Shown here: in pieces, positions 7,242 through 16,322 of the stretch | Numbering within the stretch: the first letter of the stretch is position 1 | Layout of the letters: each line of letters opens with the position of its first letter | Source: UBA6921 sp964532385 | GTDB lineage: Bacteria > Pseudomonadota > Gammaproteobacteria > SG8-11 | Direction: 5' to 3' | Assembly (NCBI GenBank): GCA_964532385.1 | Contig: CAZHHW010000019.1 | Span: forward strand, 1 to 39,198 | Length of the DNA stretch: 39,198 nt | The notes under the pieces: model-generated | What the model saw: only the letters and a program-made list of their open reading frames with translations | What the model was told of the DNA's origin: nothing | Database searches by the model: none | Translations under genes and position numbers: made by a program

Positions 7242-7511
7242 ATGCCATCTGAAATTGCTTCTGAACTGCCCCCTGAAATTCTTGCCTTGTTGCCGCCTGA
7301 AACCGTTTCCGCTTTATCTATGCTGACACTCCCGGTGCTCATTGTCGGAAGCTTATTGATTTCCCTTCCGTTCGCGCTCGCCGGTTATTGGGTCGCGCGA
7401 AAAAAAGGCTTGAACGTGCGCTATTGGACCATTCTCGGTTTCGCGCTGGGACCGTTCGTGTTGCCGTTCCTGTTGTTCGTCAAGAAAAAAAATAACGGCA
7501 ACAAAACTTAA
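7242..7511 (+). CDS. Small two-helix membrane protein
   Basis: 89 residues, with CCGGAG before the ATG. Residues 1-24 are polar and proline-rich (ELPPEILALLPPE). Helices lie at about 26-50 and 62-80, joined by VARKKGLNVRYWTILG, and the tail KKKNNGNKT is basic. The GYWVARKKGLNxRYW segment followed by a glycine-rich helix occurs in many small uncharacterised membrane proteins. No function can be assigned. It is divergent from the M1 peptidase and may share its promoter region. Confidence 0.65.
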   Translation: MPSEIASELPPEILALLPPETVSALSMLTLPVLIVGSLLISLPFALAGYWVARKKGLNVRYWTILGFALGPFVLPFLLFVKKKNNGNKT

Positions 7512-7587
7512 TGTGAATTCCGCGGCGCCAATAAATTACCTAAGGCTTTTTTAAGAATGCTGAATGATTCATGTGAATATTACCACC

Positions 7588-7674
7588 CCGATCAAAAAGC
7601 AGGTTTCGCACTCTTTACGAGTACAGCGAGCGGCGCTAATGTCGGTGCGCTGCAAGGCGGACGATTTTGATCGG
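7588..7674 (+). promoter_or_regulatory. Possible structured RNA leader (three-way junction)
   Basis: A perfect 10-bp inverted repeat, CCGATCAAAA (7588-7597) and TTTTGATCGG (7665-7674), encloses two hairpins. The first is ACTC/GAGT around TTTAC (7610-7622). The second is CAGCG/CGCTG (7624-7628/7648-7652) with an inner CGGC/GTCG helix around GCTAAT. Six T follow at 7683-7688. It lies 70 bases before the start of the di-haem protein. No known riboswitch class is recognised. Confidence 0.35.
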
Positions 7675-7744
7675 CAGTTGAGTTTTTTCCACCTTAAAGT
7701 TCTGCCCTGCTCAGCAACAGCCCACTCATTTGAGGAGAGCGAAG

Positions 7745-10609
7745 ATGCGTATTCGATTACAGCATTGTCACGGAGTTATCGGCGCGGTTTTTCTACTGGG
7801 CGGTTTGGCTAGTTACGCACCGGCGCAGGCGGCAAATTCATTCACGTTATTCGAATCCGGGCAGGTGCGGCCTCTGGCCTTGTCGCCCGACGGCAAACAT
7901 CTCTACGCGGTCAATACCCCGGATGCGCGGCTGGAAATTTTTCGCGTTACCAAACATGGCCTGGACCATCGCGGCTCGGTCTCCGTGGGCTTGGAACCTG
8001 TGGCTGTCACGACCCGCTCCGATGACGAAGTGTGGGTGGTCAATCACCTGTCGGACAGCGTGAGCGTCGTGGACGTGCGCGAACCCGAACATGCGCAGGT
8101 CATACGCACCTTGCTGGTGGGCGACGAACCACGCGATATCGTGTTCGGCGGTCCCAAACATGATCGCGCCTTCATCACCACCGCGCATCGCGGCCAGAAC
8201 AATCCGAACGATCCGCAACTCACTATCCCGGGCGTCGGCCGTGCCGACGTGTGGGTGTTCGATGCGAAGTCTTCCGGCAGCACGCCGCTGACCATACTCA
8301 CCTTGTTCACCGACACACCGCGCGCATTAGCCGTGACGCCGGACGGTACGCGCGTATATGCGGCGGGTTTTCAAACCGGCAACCGCACCACCACATTATT
8401 TCAAGAACTGATCCCTGTGGGGGGCGAAGTCAATGGCGGCCTGCCTTCCACGCGCGTGGATGCGGCGGGCGAAGCACAGCCCGAGACGGGATTGATTGTA
8501 AAATTCAACGGTCAACACTGGGTCGACGAGCTGGGCCGCTCCTGGGACGACAAGGTGCGCTTTAATCTGCCCGACAAAGATGTATTCGTGATCGATGCCA
8601 CGGCCACGCCCCCGGTGGCGGTCAGCGGTGCTGGCGGCGCATTCAGCGGCGTCGGTACGGTGTTGTTCAACATGACGGTGAATCCGGTCAGCGGCAAAGT
8701 CTACGTATCGAATACCGATGCGCAAAACCTGCGCCGCTTCGAAGGTTTCGGTACGCGTTTGGGCCGCGAACATACCGTGCAAGGCCATCTGGCGGAAAGC
8801 CGCATCACGGTGTTGAGCAACGGCGGCGTGCAACCGCGCCACCTGAATAAACACATCGACTACAACGTGTGCTGCGCCGCGCTGCCCAATGCGGAGAACG
8901 CCAAGAGCCTGGCTCAGCCGATGGACATGGTGGTGACGCGCGACGGCAAGATGTTGTTCGTCGCCGCGTTCGGCTCCAGCAAAATCGGCATGTTCAAAAC
9001 CGCCGAGCTCGAAGCCGACAGTTTCGTGCCGGACACCGCCAACCAGATCGCGGTCAGCGGCGGCGGGCCTTCCGGCCTGGCGCTGGATGAAAACAACCGG
9101 CGCCTGTACGTGCTCACGCGCTTCGACAACAGCGTGTCCATCATCGACCTGAAACAAGGCAAGGAAACCGCGCACGTGGCGATGTTCAATCCCGAACCCG
9201 CCAGCATCACGCAAGGGCGCCGGCTGCTGTACGATGCGTCGCTGACGTCAAGTCATGGCGACTCGTCGTGTTCGAGCTGCCATATCTTCGGCGACTTCGA
9301 CAGCCTCGCTTGGGATCTGGGCGACCCGGACAACACCACCATCAATAATCCCGGTCCGTTTTTATTGGGACCGACGATTAACTTTCCGCAGGGTTTCACC
9401 GCCACGCTCAATGGACATTTTCGCGCGTTGAAAGGCCCGATGACCACGCAGAGTCTGCGCGGCATGGCTAACCACGGCCCGATGCACTGGCGCGGCGACC
9501 GCACCGGCGGCAATGACGAACCCAGCGCGCAACCCGACAGCGGCGCGTTCAGCGAAGACCTCGCATTCAAGAAATTCAACGTGGCCTTCGCGGGCCTGAA
9601 TGGACGCGACGCGGTGTTGACCGATGCGCAAATGCAAGCCTTCACCGACTTCATTTTGCAAATCACCTATCCGCCCAATCCCATCCGCAATCTGGATAAC
9701 TCGCTGACGGCCGATCAAGCGGCCGGACGCGCGCTGTACTTCGGCCAGATTTCCGACACCTTCTTCAATTGCAATGGTTGTCATGTCCTGGACCCGGATG
9801 GCAATCGCCAGTTCGGCGTCGCCAAGCCGGGCTTCTTTGGCAGCGACGGGCGCTACACCTTCGAATCGGAGACGCAATTCTTCAAGGTGCCGCATCTGCG
9901 CAATATGTATCAAAAGGTCGGCATGTTCGGCATGGCGCAGGTAACGCAATTCTTCCTGCCCGGCGACAATGGTTTCAAAGGCGATCAGGTGCGCGGATTC
10001 GGCTTTTTGCACGATGGCAGCGCTGATACCTTGTTCCGATTTCATGGCTCCTTCGTGTTCCGCTTCCGCCCGGCCGGCGCGCTCAGTCCGGTGGATGGCG
10101 GCAATCCCGGCGGCTTCCCGTTCGTCGCCCCGGACCACCCGCTGGCAGGCACATTGAATCCGTTAGGTATCAAGATGCGCCGTCTGATGGAGCAGTTCAT
10201 GCTCGCGTTCGACAGCAATCTGGCTCCGATCGTAGGACAACAGGTCACGCTCACGCGCAACAACACCGCCACTGCCGGGCCGCGTATTGACTTATTAGCG
10301 CAGCGCGCCGAAGCCGGCGAGTGCGAGCTTGTAGTAAAGGAAACCGGTGAACATGAACGCGGTTATCTTTATGGCGGCAGCGGCCAATTTAAAACCGACC
10401 GGGTACGCAAACCCCTCATCAGCGCGAGTGAATTGCGTGCGCGCAGCCGTGAGGCCGCACTCACCTACACCTGCGTGCCGCCCGGCTCGGGCATGCGCCT
10501 GGCGCTGGATCGCGACCTCGATGGTTACTATGACGGCGATGAACGTGCCGCCGGCAGCGATCCTGCCGACGCCAGCCGCGTGCCGCAGAGGGAACGGGAT
10601 GACGACTAG
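7745..10609 (+). CDS. Exported beta-propeller / di-haem cytochrome c peroxidase-like fusion
   Basis: 954 residues from the ATG at 7745, preceded by GAGGAGAG; the open frame begins 15 bases earlier. A signal peptide covers about residues 1-30. Residues about 35-480 have YncE/lactonase-like propeller repeats (LALSPDGKHLYAVNT, ALAVTPDGTRVYAAGF, VVTRDGKMLFVAAFGSS). The C-terminal half has two haem c sites, CSSCH at 509-513 and CNGCH at 676-680, and the MauG/CcpA-like segment KVPHLRNMYQKVGMFG. The end, DRDLDGYYDGDE followed by GSDP, is a calcium-binding repeat of the thrombospondin-3 or dockerin kind. It should be a periplasmic or surface redox protein; the substrate is unknown. A hairpin at 10649 follows. 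Confidence 0.85.
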   Translation: MRIRLQHCHGVIGAVFLLGGLASYAPAQAANSFTLFESGQVRPLALSPDGKHLYAVNTPDARLEIFRVTKHGLDHRGSVSVGLEPVAVTTRSDDEVWVVNHLSDSVSVVDVREPEHAQVIRTLLVGDEPRDIVFGGPKHDRAFITTAHRGQNNPNDPQLTIPGVGRADVWVFDAKSSGSTPLTILTLFTDTPRALAVTPDGTRVYAAGFQTGNRTTTLFQELIPVGGEVNGGLPSTRVDAAGEAQPETGLIVKFNGQHWVDELGRSWDDKVRFNLPDKDVFVIDATATPPVAVSGAGGAFSGVGTVLFNMTVNPVSGKVYVSNTDAQNLRRFEGFGTRLGREHTVQGHLAESRITVLSNGGVQPRHLNKHIDYNVCCAALPNAENAKSLAQPMDMVVTRDGKMLFVAAFGSSKIGMFKTAELEADSFVPDTANQIAVSGGGPSGLALDENNRRLYVLTRFDNSVSIIDLKQGKETAHVAMFNPEPASITQGRRLLYDASLTSSHGDSSCSSCHIFGDFDSLAWDLGDPDNTTINNPGPFLLGPTINFPQGFTATLNGHFRALKGPMTTQSLRGMANHGPMHWRGDRTGGNDEPSAQPDSGAFSEDLAFKKFNVAFAGLNGRDAVLTDAQMQAFTDFILQITYPPNPIRNLDNSLTADQAAGRALYFGQISDTFFNCNGCHVLDPDGNRQFGVAKPGFFGSDGRYTFESETQFFKVPHLRNMYQKVGMFGMAQVTQFFLPGDNGFKGDQVRGFGFLHDGSADTLFRFHGSFVFRFRPAGALSPVDGGNPGGFPFVAPDHPLAGTLNPLGIKMRRLMEQFMLAFDSNLAPIVGQQVTLTRNNTATAGPRIDLLAQRAEAGECELVVKETGEHERGYLYGGSGQFKTDRVRKPLISASELRARSREAALTYTCVPPGSGMRLALDRDLDGYYDGDERAAGSDPADASRVPQRERDDD

Positions 10610-10648
10610 CACAAGTCCTTTGCATTAGTGCCGACATAACTCTCAGCG

Positions 10649-10687
10649 AATGACGCGCGGGCAAGCCCGGGGCTGCCCCGCGTCATT
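10649..10687. terminator. Long stem-loop after the di-haem gene
   Basis: AATGACGCG/CGCGTCATT (10649-10657/10679-10687) is continued by GGGCA/TGCCC after one bulged base, giving 14 pairs. Only a broken T stretch follows (TTTCATTT), so it may be a weak terminator or an RNA-stabilising hairpin. It ends about 20 bases before the next ATG. Confidence 0.5.
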
Positions 10688-10707
10688 TCATTTCGCGGAG
10701 ATACATT

Positions 10708-11307
10708 ATGACAAGCAGTTCGTTGATCCAACGTCTGGAAGACCTGAAAGCCAAGCAGAAAAAAATCGATGCCGCGTGGCGTAAAACCGGCGACAAGCCG
10801 CTGCTGGATTTTTTTGTCGAGATCATTCCCAAAACCCTCAATTGCGAGCGTTGCAGTATTTTTGTGCTGGACCCGGAGTCGGACAACATCTGGGTGCAAA
10901 GCGGCACCGGTTTGAAAGAACGACAGGTCGCCGTACCGCGTGGCGAGTCGTTGGTGGGCCAGGTGATTTCCAGCGGCGAAGCCCAGCTTGAATCCGATAT
11001 GGAAAACCGCGCCGGTTCGCACGAATGGGTCGATATGCAGACGGGTTACATGACACGCAGCGCGTTATGTGTGCCGGTGCGCGGTGCCAACGCGGGTGAG
11101 GTCTACGGTGCGATCCAGGTCTTGAATAAACGCGGCATGAAATCGTTTACCGATGAAGACCAAAAAATCCTCGAACGTCTCGCCTTTCATATCCAGATGA
11201 ACATCGAAAATATTTACCTGCATCAGCAATTGGCCAAGCTGCTTGCGGATACCCGCAAAACCATCGCCGCGCTGGAAAAACGCATCGCGCAACTTGAACT
11301 GAAGTAA
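10708..11307 (+). CDS. GAF domain protein
   Basis: 199 residues. The N-terminus is a short charged helix (LEDLKAKQKKIDAAW). The GAF domain spans about 30-165, with CERCSIFVLDPESDNIW, VPRGESLVGQVISSGEAQL, ALCVPVRG and YGAIQVLNKRG, then FTDEDQKILERLAFHIQMNIEN. The last 30 residues form a coiled coil (TRKTIAALEKRIAQLELK). There is no output domain, so it probably senses a small ligand and acts through a partner by its coiled coil. CGGAG lies 14 bases before the ATG. Its neighbours give no hint of the ligand. Confidence 0.82.
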   Translation: MTSSSLIQRLEDLKAKQKKIDAAWRKTGDKPLLDFFVEIIPKTLNCERCSIFVLDPESDNIWVQSGTGLKERQVAVPRGESLVGQVISSGEAQLESDMENRAGSHEWVDMQTGYMTRSALCVPVRGANAGEVYGAIQVLNKRGMKSFTDEDQKILERLAFHIQMNIENIYLHQQLAKLLADTRKTIAALEKRIAQLELK

Positions 11308-11566
11308 CCCGCCTCGCTTGCACCCAACACGTGTGCAGCTCGCGCTGCTGCTGCGCACTCATGTGCGGTTGTCATATGAACGATTTCCCCGTAGCGATAT
11401 TCATAGCGTTCAAAGTTATTAAAGCGCATCGGAACTTCCCTCGATATCCCCTCTGACAATGCCAGCACGCGGTACTCGCATACCGCTACCTCGTGTGCGA
11501 GTTCTTCAGACGAACATGATTGCAGGCTTTGCAACTGAACATTCATCAGAAATGAGAGGAGTGGTT

Positions 11567-14164
11567 ATGAAAAGAATGATCCCCATGTTGTTGGCATCAA
11601 GCGTGGTTGGCCTCAGCGGCTGCGGTGGTGGGAGCGGAAGTACCGAAACCACGACCGGTGGTGGTGGTGGCGGTGGTGGCGGCACGGTCGCAGGACTGGA
11701 TATGCCGGTGACCCTAAGTGTGGTGACGCCCAAAGAAACATCATCGAATGCGCGCGTCATGGGATTGAAAGCAAATTATAAAGCCGTGCTTGCCGCGTTA
11801 AGTGACCCGGGGACTGACTACTCCACGGACGTTGTGCATACGCACGTGTTTGACAAATCGATCGAATCGCTGAGCACCGTCAATATGATCTTGTGTGTAA
11901 TGGATCAGACGCGTGCCGCGGACATGGTGAACAAAGGCGCGTACATCGCGCTGGTCAATAATGCCAAATGTGAAACCGGCAAGAACCAGAGCAGCTCTGG
12001 TGAATCGGGCCAGTCCAGCGGACAAACCGTTGAGTTCGAAAAATGGACCATCAACTCGACGCGCGCCGACAATAGTTCGCCGATGATCGTAAAAATCTGG
12101 ATGCCCAAGGAAAAGAAAAGCGGCGGCGGTAACACCAGCGCATCCGGCGGGGATGGATCAGGTGGTGGATCGAACCCGATGGATGAACAACAAATCCTGG
12201 TCGAAACCACGGTCACTGATGCGGTCAGCGACAGTAATCCGTTTGGCAAATTCACTCTGAATTTCAAAGGCGTGGTTGACGGCAGCGTTGTTGGGGGTAC
12301 GGCGGGTATCGAAGTGCCGATGATGAAGGGTGCGTTGTTTACGGTATCGAACAGCGACGGCAAACCCGAATTCAAATTCATCGATCTCGCGGGAGCAGCG
12401 ATGGGCGGCCTCAATGCCGGCATGGATTTCTCGCGTGAGGAATCCAGCCACGTGTTGCTCGATGACGCCAACGGCAACACCGGTAAGGCGATGACACATA
12501 GCGCCGAGTCGTACAGCTACGACGACGATATGGACCCGGGCACACCGAAAGTAACTCAGTCAAACTCCGATACTTTCGCGGTGGCATTCAATAGCGCGAA
12601 TTTCCTGCGTCAATTCGACAGCAGCGACGATACCAAAGATGACACCATTTGTACCTCGCGCACGGACTTCAACTCCAGTGTGTGGCGCTACAACTTGTAT
12701 CATGCCGCCGACGGCACATTTAACGGTAAAGCCGTTACCGCCGGCCAACGCGTTGAACTCGAATCAGGCTTTCCGTTCACCTACGACGGTAAATACGGCC
12801 ACGTCGGATATTGGGGCGTATGGTACGAAGGCGGCGATCTGCCCGATGGAACGACGATTAAAAAAGTCGACTTCTCGGCCGGCACGTCCACCGATTACAC
12901 TGTAAATGTCGCGCCCGGGCGCCTGGTGCATCGTCAAGCCAGTCAAGAAGCGCTGTCGCAGTATCAAGGCTATGAGTTCAACTACTGGGGTCAGCATCCG
13001 GTTTACTCGACATACTACGGACAATTCCACGTCACGGTTAACTCGAGTAATAACTTCGTAATCACTGATGCGTTTGCGTGGGGCGATAATGGTCCTGTCA
13101 CATCCACGACCATCGATCATGATAACGACCCGAGCACGACACAAGTCGATGTTGCGGCCCCCATTACGCTGAGCGACGGTCAATACATGTGGCTATGGTC
13201 AGATGCGCTGGGCGGAAATATCACCTACGTGCAAGACGCCTCCGTGACCGACGCCAGTTTGCGTCAGGTTACGCTTTACTCGCAGGACTACGTGCTACCC
13301 ACCGACAGCGTGTTCGGTTCCGGCAACAGCGTCACCGTGTACTGCTATGAGCATTGCGCCAAAGGCGGCCTGGTGCAATCCGGCGGTGCGACGGGTTACA
13401 ACGTTGACTCGATGACCTCGCAGGATGAACTGTTCTATCCACCCATCACCATTTCCGATTGGAGCACCACACCTCCCACGATGAGCAGTCCTCCATATGC
13501 TTACACGGTGGAGAAATCCGGCGGCAAGGTGATCGTCAAGGATCATCTCGGCAATCTCGTCAGCGCCGACGGTCTTAATCTTACGGCTCTGGGTTACGAC
13601 TGGGGCTTGAACACTGCTGAAATGGTCATTAGCACCGCAGGGATCAATGCGCCCTGGGACGTGTTCCAGGCCGCGGACTCCTACCGTTGGGAAACCGGTT
13701 CCAACCAATGGAACAAGCAAATCACGGTGGTTAAAACCTCCGACGGCAGCTATGCCTCATTCGACAAACCGCTGGAATTTAATTACACACACAGCACCGC
13801 CAACGACGCGAACGGTGATACTACCTTTGACGGCAAGAAATTCCGTCTGCAATACGGCGGTCCGGGCGAGTTGTGGGGCTTCCCCTGGGTTAATGATGCG
13901 GATGGCCGCTGGCATGCGTCCGTCACTCTGGCAGACCAAGCCGTCCTGACCGATGGGACCCATAACTTTGTCATTAAAGGCATGGAGAAAGAGCAAACCA
14001 TGAAAGACCAGGACGATTCGTCGTGCTCGGCATTGAATGTCAACAGTCTCGCCACCACACTGCCGCTGCCCACCGCGGCGGATATCGGCACGGTTAGTTT
14101 CAAGCTCAGCGACAAACCGGTGGTTACCGCTGCCCCCGCCGTGATCGAAGGCGAACTGCAATAA
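11567..14164 (+). CDS. Large lipoprotein of unknown function
   Basis: 865 residues from the ATG at 11567, chosen because AGAGGAG precedes it and a lipoprotein signal follows at once: MKRMIPMLLASS then LSGC, with the lipidated Cys near residue 19. A threonine- and glycine-rich linker with a run of nine glycines follows, then about 820 residues rich in Ser, Thr, Asp, Asn, Tyr and Trp. Acidic stretches (SYDDDMDPGTP, DHDNDPSTTQVD) could bind calcium. Six or so scattered cysteines may form disulfides. No known domain is recognised. The composition suggests an outer-membrane-anchored, possibly surface-exposed beta protein. A strong terminator follows. Confidence 0.75.
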   Translation: MKRMIPMLLASSVVGLSGCGGGSGSTETTTGGGGGGGGGTVAGLDMPVTLSVVTPKETSSNARVMGLKANYKAVLAALSDPGTDYSTDVVHTHVFDKSIESLSTVNMILCVMDQTRAADMVNKGAYIALVNNAKCETGKNQSSSGESGQSSGQTVEFEKWTINSTRADNSSPMIVKIWMPKEKKSGGGNTSASGGDGSGGGSNPMDEQQILVETTVTDAVSDSNPFGKFTLNFKGVVDGSVVGGTAGIEVPMMKGALFTVSNSDGKPEFKFIDLAGAAMGGLNAGMDFSREESSHVLLDDANGNTGKAMTHSAESYSYDDDMDPGTPKVTQSNSDTFAVAFNSANFLRQFDSSDDTKDDTICTSRTDFNSSVWRYNLYHAADGTFNGKAVTAGQRVELESGFPFTYDGKYGHVGYWGVWYEGGDLPDGTTIKKVDFSAGTSTDYTVNVAPGRLVHRQASQEALSQYQGYEFNYWGQHPVYSTYYGQFHVTVNSSNNFVITDAFAWGDNGPVTSTTIDHDNDPSTTQVDVAAPITLSDGQYMWLWSDALGGNITYVQDASVTDASLRQVTLYSQDYVLPTDSVFGSGNSVTVYCYEHCAKGGLVQSGGATGYNVDSMTSQDELFYPPITISDWSTTPPTMSSPPYAYTVEKSGGKVIVKDHLGNLVSADGLNLTALGYDWGLNTAEMVISTAGINAPWDVFQAADSYRWETGSNQWNKQITVVKTSDGSYASFDKPLEFNYTHSTANDANGDTTFDGKKFRLQYGGPGELWGFPWVNDADGRWHASVTLADQAVLTDGTHNFVIKGMEKEQTMKDQDDSSCSALNVNSLATTLPLPTAADIGTVSFKLSDKPVVTAAPAVIEGELQ

Positions 14165-14187
14165 CATAAAGTCTCTATCGCATATCT

Positions 14188-14221
14188 AAGCTCCGGGTCG
14201 CAAGGTCCGGAGCTTTTTTTT
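14188..14221 (+). terminator. Intrinsic terminator of the lipoprotein gene
   Basis: AAGCTCCGG and CCGGAGCTT form a perfect 9-bp stem around GTCGCAAGGT, and the T run continues to 14221. It lies 24 bases after the lipoprotein stop and next to the convergent pteridine reductase stop. Confidence 0.9.
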
Positions 14222-14228
14222 GCATGCA

Positions 14229-14981
14229 TTACCCGTTCAATGAACGTCCGCCGTCGACTGTCAATACTTGGCCCGTCGTGTACCCGGCGTCGCGGATCAA
14301 ATACAACACGGCCTGTGCGATGTCGCTCGGTTCACCCTGGCGTTTTAGAAAGGTGCGCGACACGATGCGTTGCTTGGTAACTTCATCAAGGCCATGCTCC
14401 GGCCACAAAATAGCGCCCGGCGCGACAGCGTTGACGCGCACTTCCGGCCCTAACTCGCAGGCGAGCGCCTTGGTGAGCATGACCAACCCGGCCTTGGTGA
14501 TGCTGTAAACCGGATAATTTTTCAGCGGCCGGTCGGCATGGATATCGGTGATGTTGACGATACAACCTTGCCTGCTGCGCAAAAATGGCGCGGCTGCCTG
14601 CGACAGGAAAAACGGCGCACGTAAATTGGCGCCGAATAAATCCTGCCACTGGCCTTCGGTAACGCTGCCCAGGGCGGTGGGATAAAACGCCGACGCGTTG
14701 TTGATGAGTGCGTCGAGCCTGCCCCACACCGCCGCGGCTTCGTCGACGATTTGCGGCACGCGACGCAAGTCCTGTAAATCTCCTTGCACCAAGGCCACGG
14801 AAGCGGGGCGCTGCGCGTTCAACTGCTGGGCAACAAGCTCCGCAGCTTCTTTTGAGCTTCGATAATGCAGCACCAGATTCGCACCCGCGGCATGCAGGGT
14901 CTGCGCAATTTGCGCGCCGATACGATGCGCACCGCCGGTAATCAGCGCCACCTGGTGCGCAAGTTTGCCGTTCGCTTCCAT
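14229..14981 (-). CDS. Pteridine reductase-like short-chain dehydrogenase (FolM type)
   Basis: 250 residues of the SDR fold. The cofactor loop is TGGAHRIG (15-22), with Arg where classical SDRs have Gly; this is the mark of pteridine reductases that use NADPH. NNAS lies at 94-97, and the catalytic set is D146, Y159 and K163 (YSITK). It ends with DGGRSLNG. The expected reaction is NADPH-dependent reduction of dihydrobiopterin or dihydrofolate to the tetrahydro form in the cytosol. It is divergent from midA, 87 bases away. Confidence 0.85.
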   Translation of the reverse strand: MEANGKLAHQVALITGGAHRIGAQIAQTLHAAGANLVLHYRSSKEAAELVAQQLNAQRPASVALVQGDLQDLRRVPQIVDEAAAVWGRLDALINNASAFYPTALGSVTEGQWQDLFGANLRAPFFLSQAAAPFLRSRQGCIVNITDIHADRPLKNYPVYSITKAGLVMLTKALACELGPEVRVNAVAPGAILWPEHGLDEVTKQRIVSRTFLKRQGEPSDIAQAVLYLIRDAGYTTGQVLTVDGGRSLNG

Positions 14982-15068
14982 CCAGCCTCCTTTAAAATTT
15001 TCGCCCCACGCGACAGCTCACTGTACTGCATTCAGCCCGTGGACAAAATTCCAGTAGAATCCGCAACC

Positions 15069-16235
15069 ATGATGAACAACCCGTTACCACTCCCTGAACC
15101 CGACGCCGCTGCGCACGCGTGCAGCGATCAGCTTACACAATTGATATGCGCTGAAATCGCGCGTGAACAACGTATCACTTTTCGCCGCTTCATGGAGCTT
15201 GCACTGTATACGCCGGAGCTTGGCTATTACATGAACGGTCTGCGCAAATTCGGAGCGGGTGGTGACTTTATTACCGCGCCGGAAATTTCGCCGTTGTTCT
15301 CGCGCTGTGTGGCACGGCAATGTGCCCAGATACTGCGTGCGTGCGACTTGCCCATGATCTTGGAAGCGGGCGCGGGCAGCGGCGTGATGGCCGCCGAAGT
15401 GCTGCTGGAACTTGAGCGTCTGGATGCGCTGCCGCAGCGTTATGCGATTCTGGAATTGAGCGGGAGCTTGCGTGCGCGTCAACATGCGACCCTGCAAACT
15501 CGCGCCGCACATCTGGCAGCGCGCGTCGTGTGGCTGGAACGTCTGCCGGAAGTCCCGTTCGAAGGCGTGATCCTCGCCAACGAATTACTGGATGCTATGC
15601 CGGCGCACCGCATTCATCTGCACGACGGTGGCGCGACGGAGCAGTACGTGACATGGGGAGGCGGACGATTTACCTGGGCCGACGGGCCGCTCAGCGACCC
15701 TGCATTACACGCAACCCTTGCGGCCCTGCCCGCCGATTTACCGCCCGGCTACACCACCGAAATCAATCTGGCCGCCGCCGCATGGATACGTTCGCTCGCT
15801 CCGTTACTGCAACGCGGCGCGTTCTTGCTGTTCGACTACGGATTTCCGGCCCGCGAGTTTTATCACCCGCAACGCAGCGGCGGCACACTGGCGTGTCACT
15901 ACCGTCATCGCGTACACCACGACCCGCTGATCCTGGCGGGCTTGCAGGACATCACCAGTCACGTTGATTTCAGCGCGCTTGCACACGCCGCGCATGCGAG
16001 CGGTTTGCAGGTGGCGGGGTTTTCCAGCCAAACCTACTTTTTACTGTCCACCGGCATTGACCAGATGGCCGGTGAGCCGGCGCCGGACATCGAGCGCTGG
16101 CGTGTGGCGCAACAAATTCAGCAACTGACCTCGCCCGCCGAGATGGGAGAATTATTCAAGGTGCTGGCGCTCACACGCGATCTCGACATGGCGCTGGAAG
16201 GCTTTTCATTCCGCGACCAGCGCTCCCGCTTATAA
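15069..16235 (+). CDS. MidA/NDUFAF7-family SAM-dependent methyltransferase
   Basis: 388 residues from the first of two tandem ATG codons at 15069; the longer open frame upstream overlaps the divergent gene's promoter region and is not needed. Family marks are FMELALYTPELGYYMNG, GDFITAPEISPLF, the SAM-binding EAGAGSGVMAAE near residue 99, and ILANELLDAMPAHR. Human NDUFAF7 methylates an arginine of a complex I subunit; the bacterial substrate is not established. It is divergent from the pteridine reductase gene. Confidence 0.87.
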   Translation: MMNNPLPLPEPDAAAHACSDQLTQLICAEIAREQRITFRRFMELALYTPELGYYMNGLRKFGAGGDFITAPEISPLFSRCVARQCAQILRACDLPMILEAGAGSGVMAAEVLLELERLDALPQRYAILELSGSLRARQHATLQTRAAHLAARVVWLERLPEVPFEGVILANELLDAMPAHRIHLHDGGATEQYVTWGGGRFTWADGPLSDPALHATLAALPADLPPGYTTEINLAAAAWIRSLAPLLQRGAFLLFDYGFPAREFYHPQRSGGTLACHYRHRVHHDPLILAGLQDITSHVDFSALAHAAHASGLQVAGFSSQTYFLLSTGIDQMAGEPAPDIERWRVAQQIQQLTSPAEMGELFKVLALTRDLDMALEGFSFRDQRSRL

Positions 16236-16322
16236 ACGTTAAGCTGTGACGCCATCGACGCGATGCGCTGCGGGATTTGCTACACTAAAATCCGATATCC
16301 CAATCGCGGGGAAATCCAGCTC

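Noticed and set aside
8396..9214. A 272-codon minus-strand frame inside the di-haem protein gene
   Set aside because: It is the His-rich antisense shadow of a strongly supported gene and has no ribosome site or family resemblance.
11223..11546. A 107-codon minus-strand frame between the GAF and lipoprotein genes, with protein-like composition in its first 70 codons
   Set aside because: It has no ribosome site, overlaps the end of the GAF gene, and lies across the leader of the lipoprotein gene. It could be a decayed gene, but there is no positive support.
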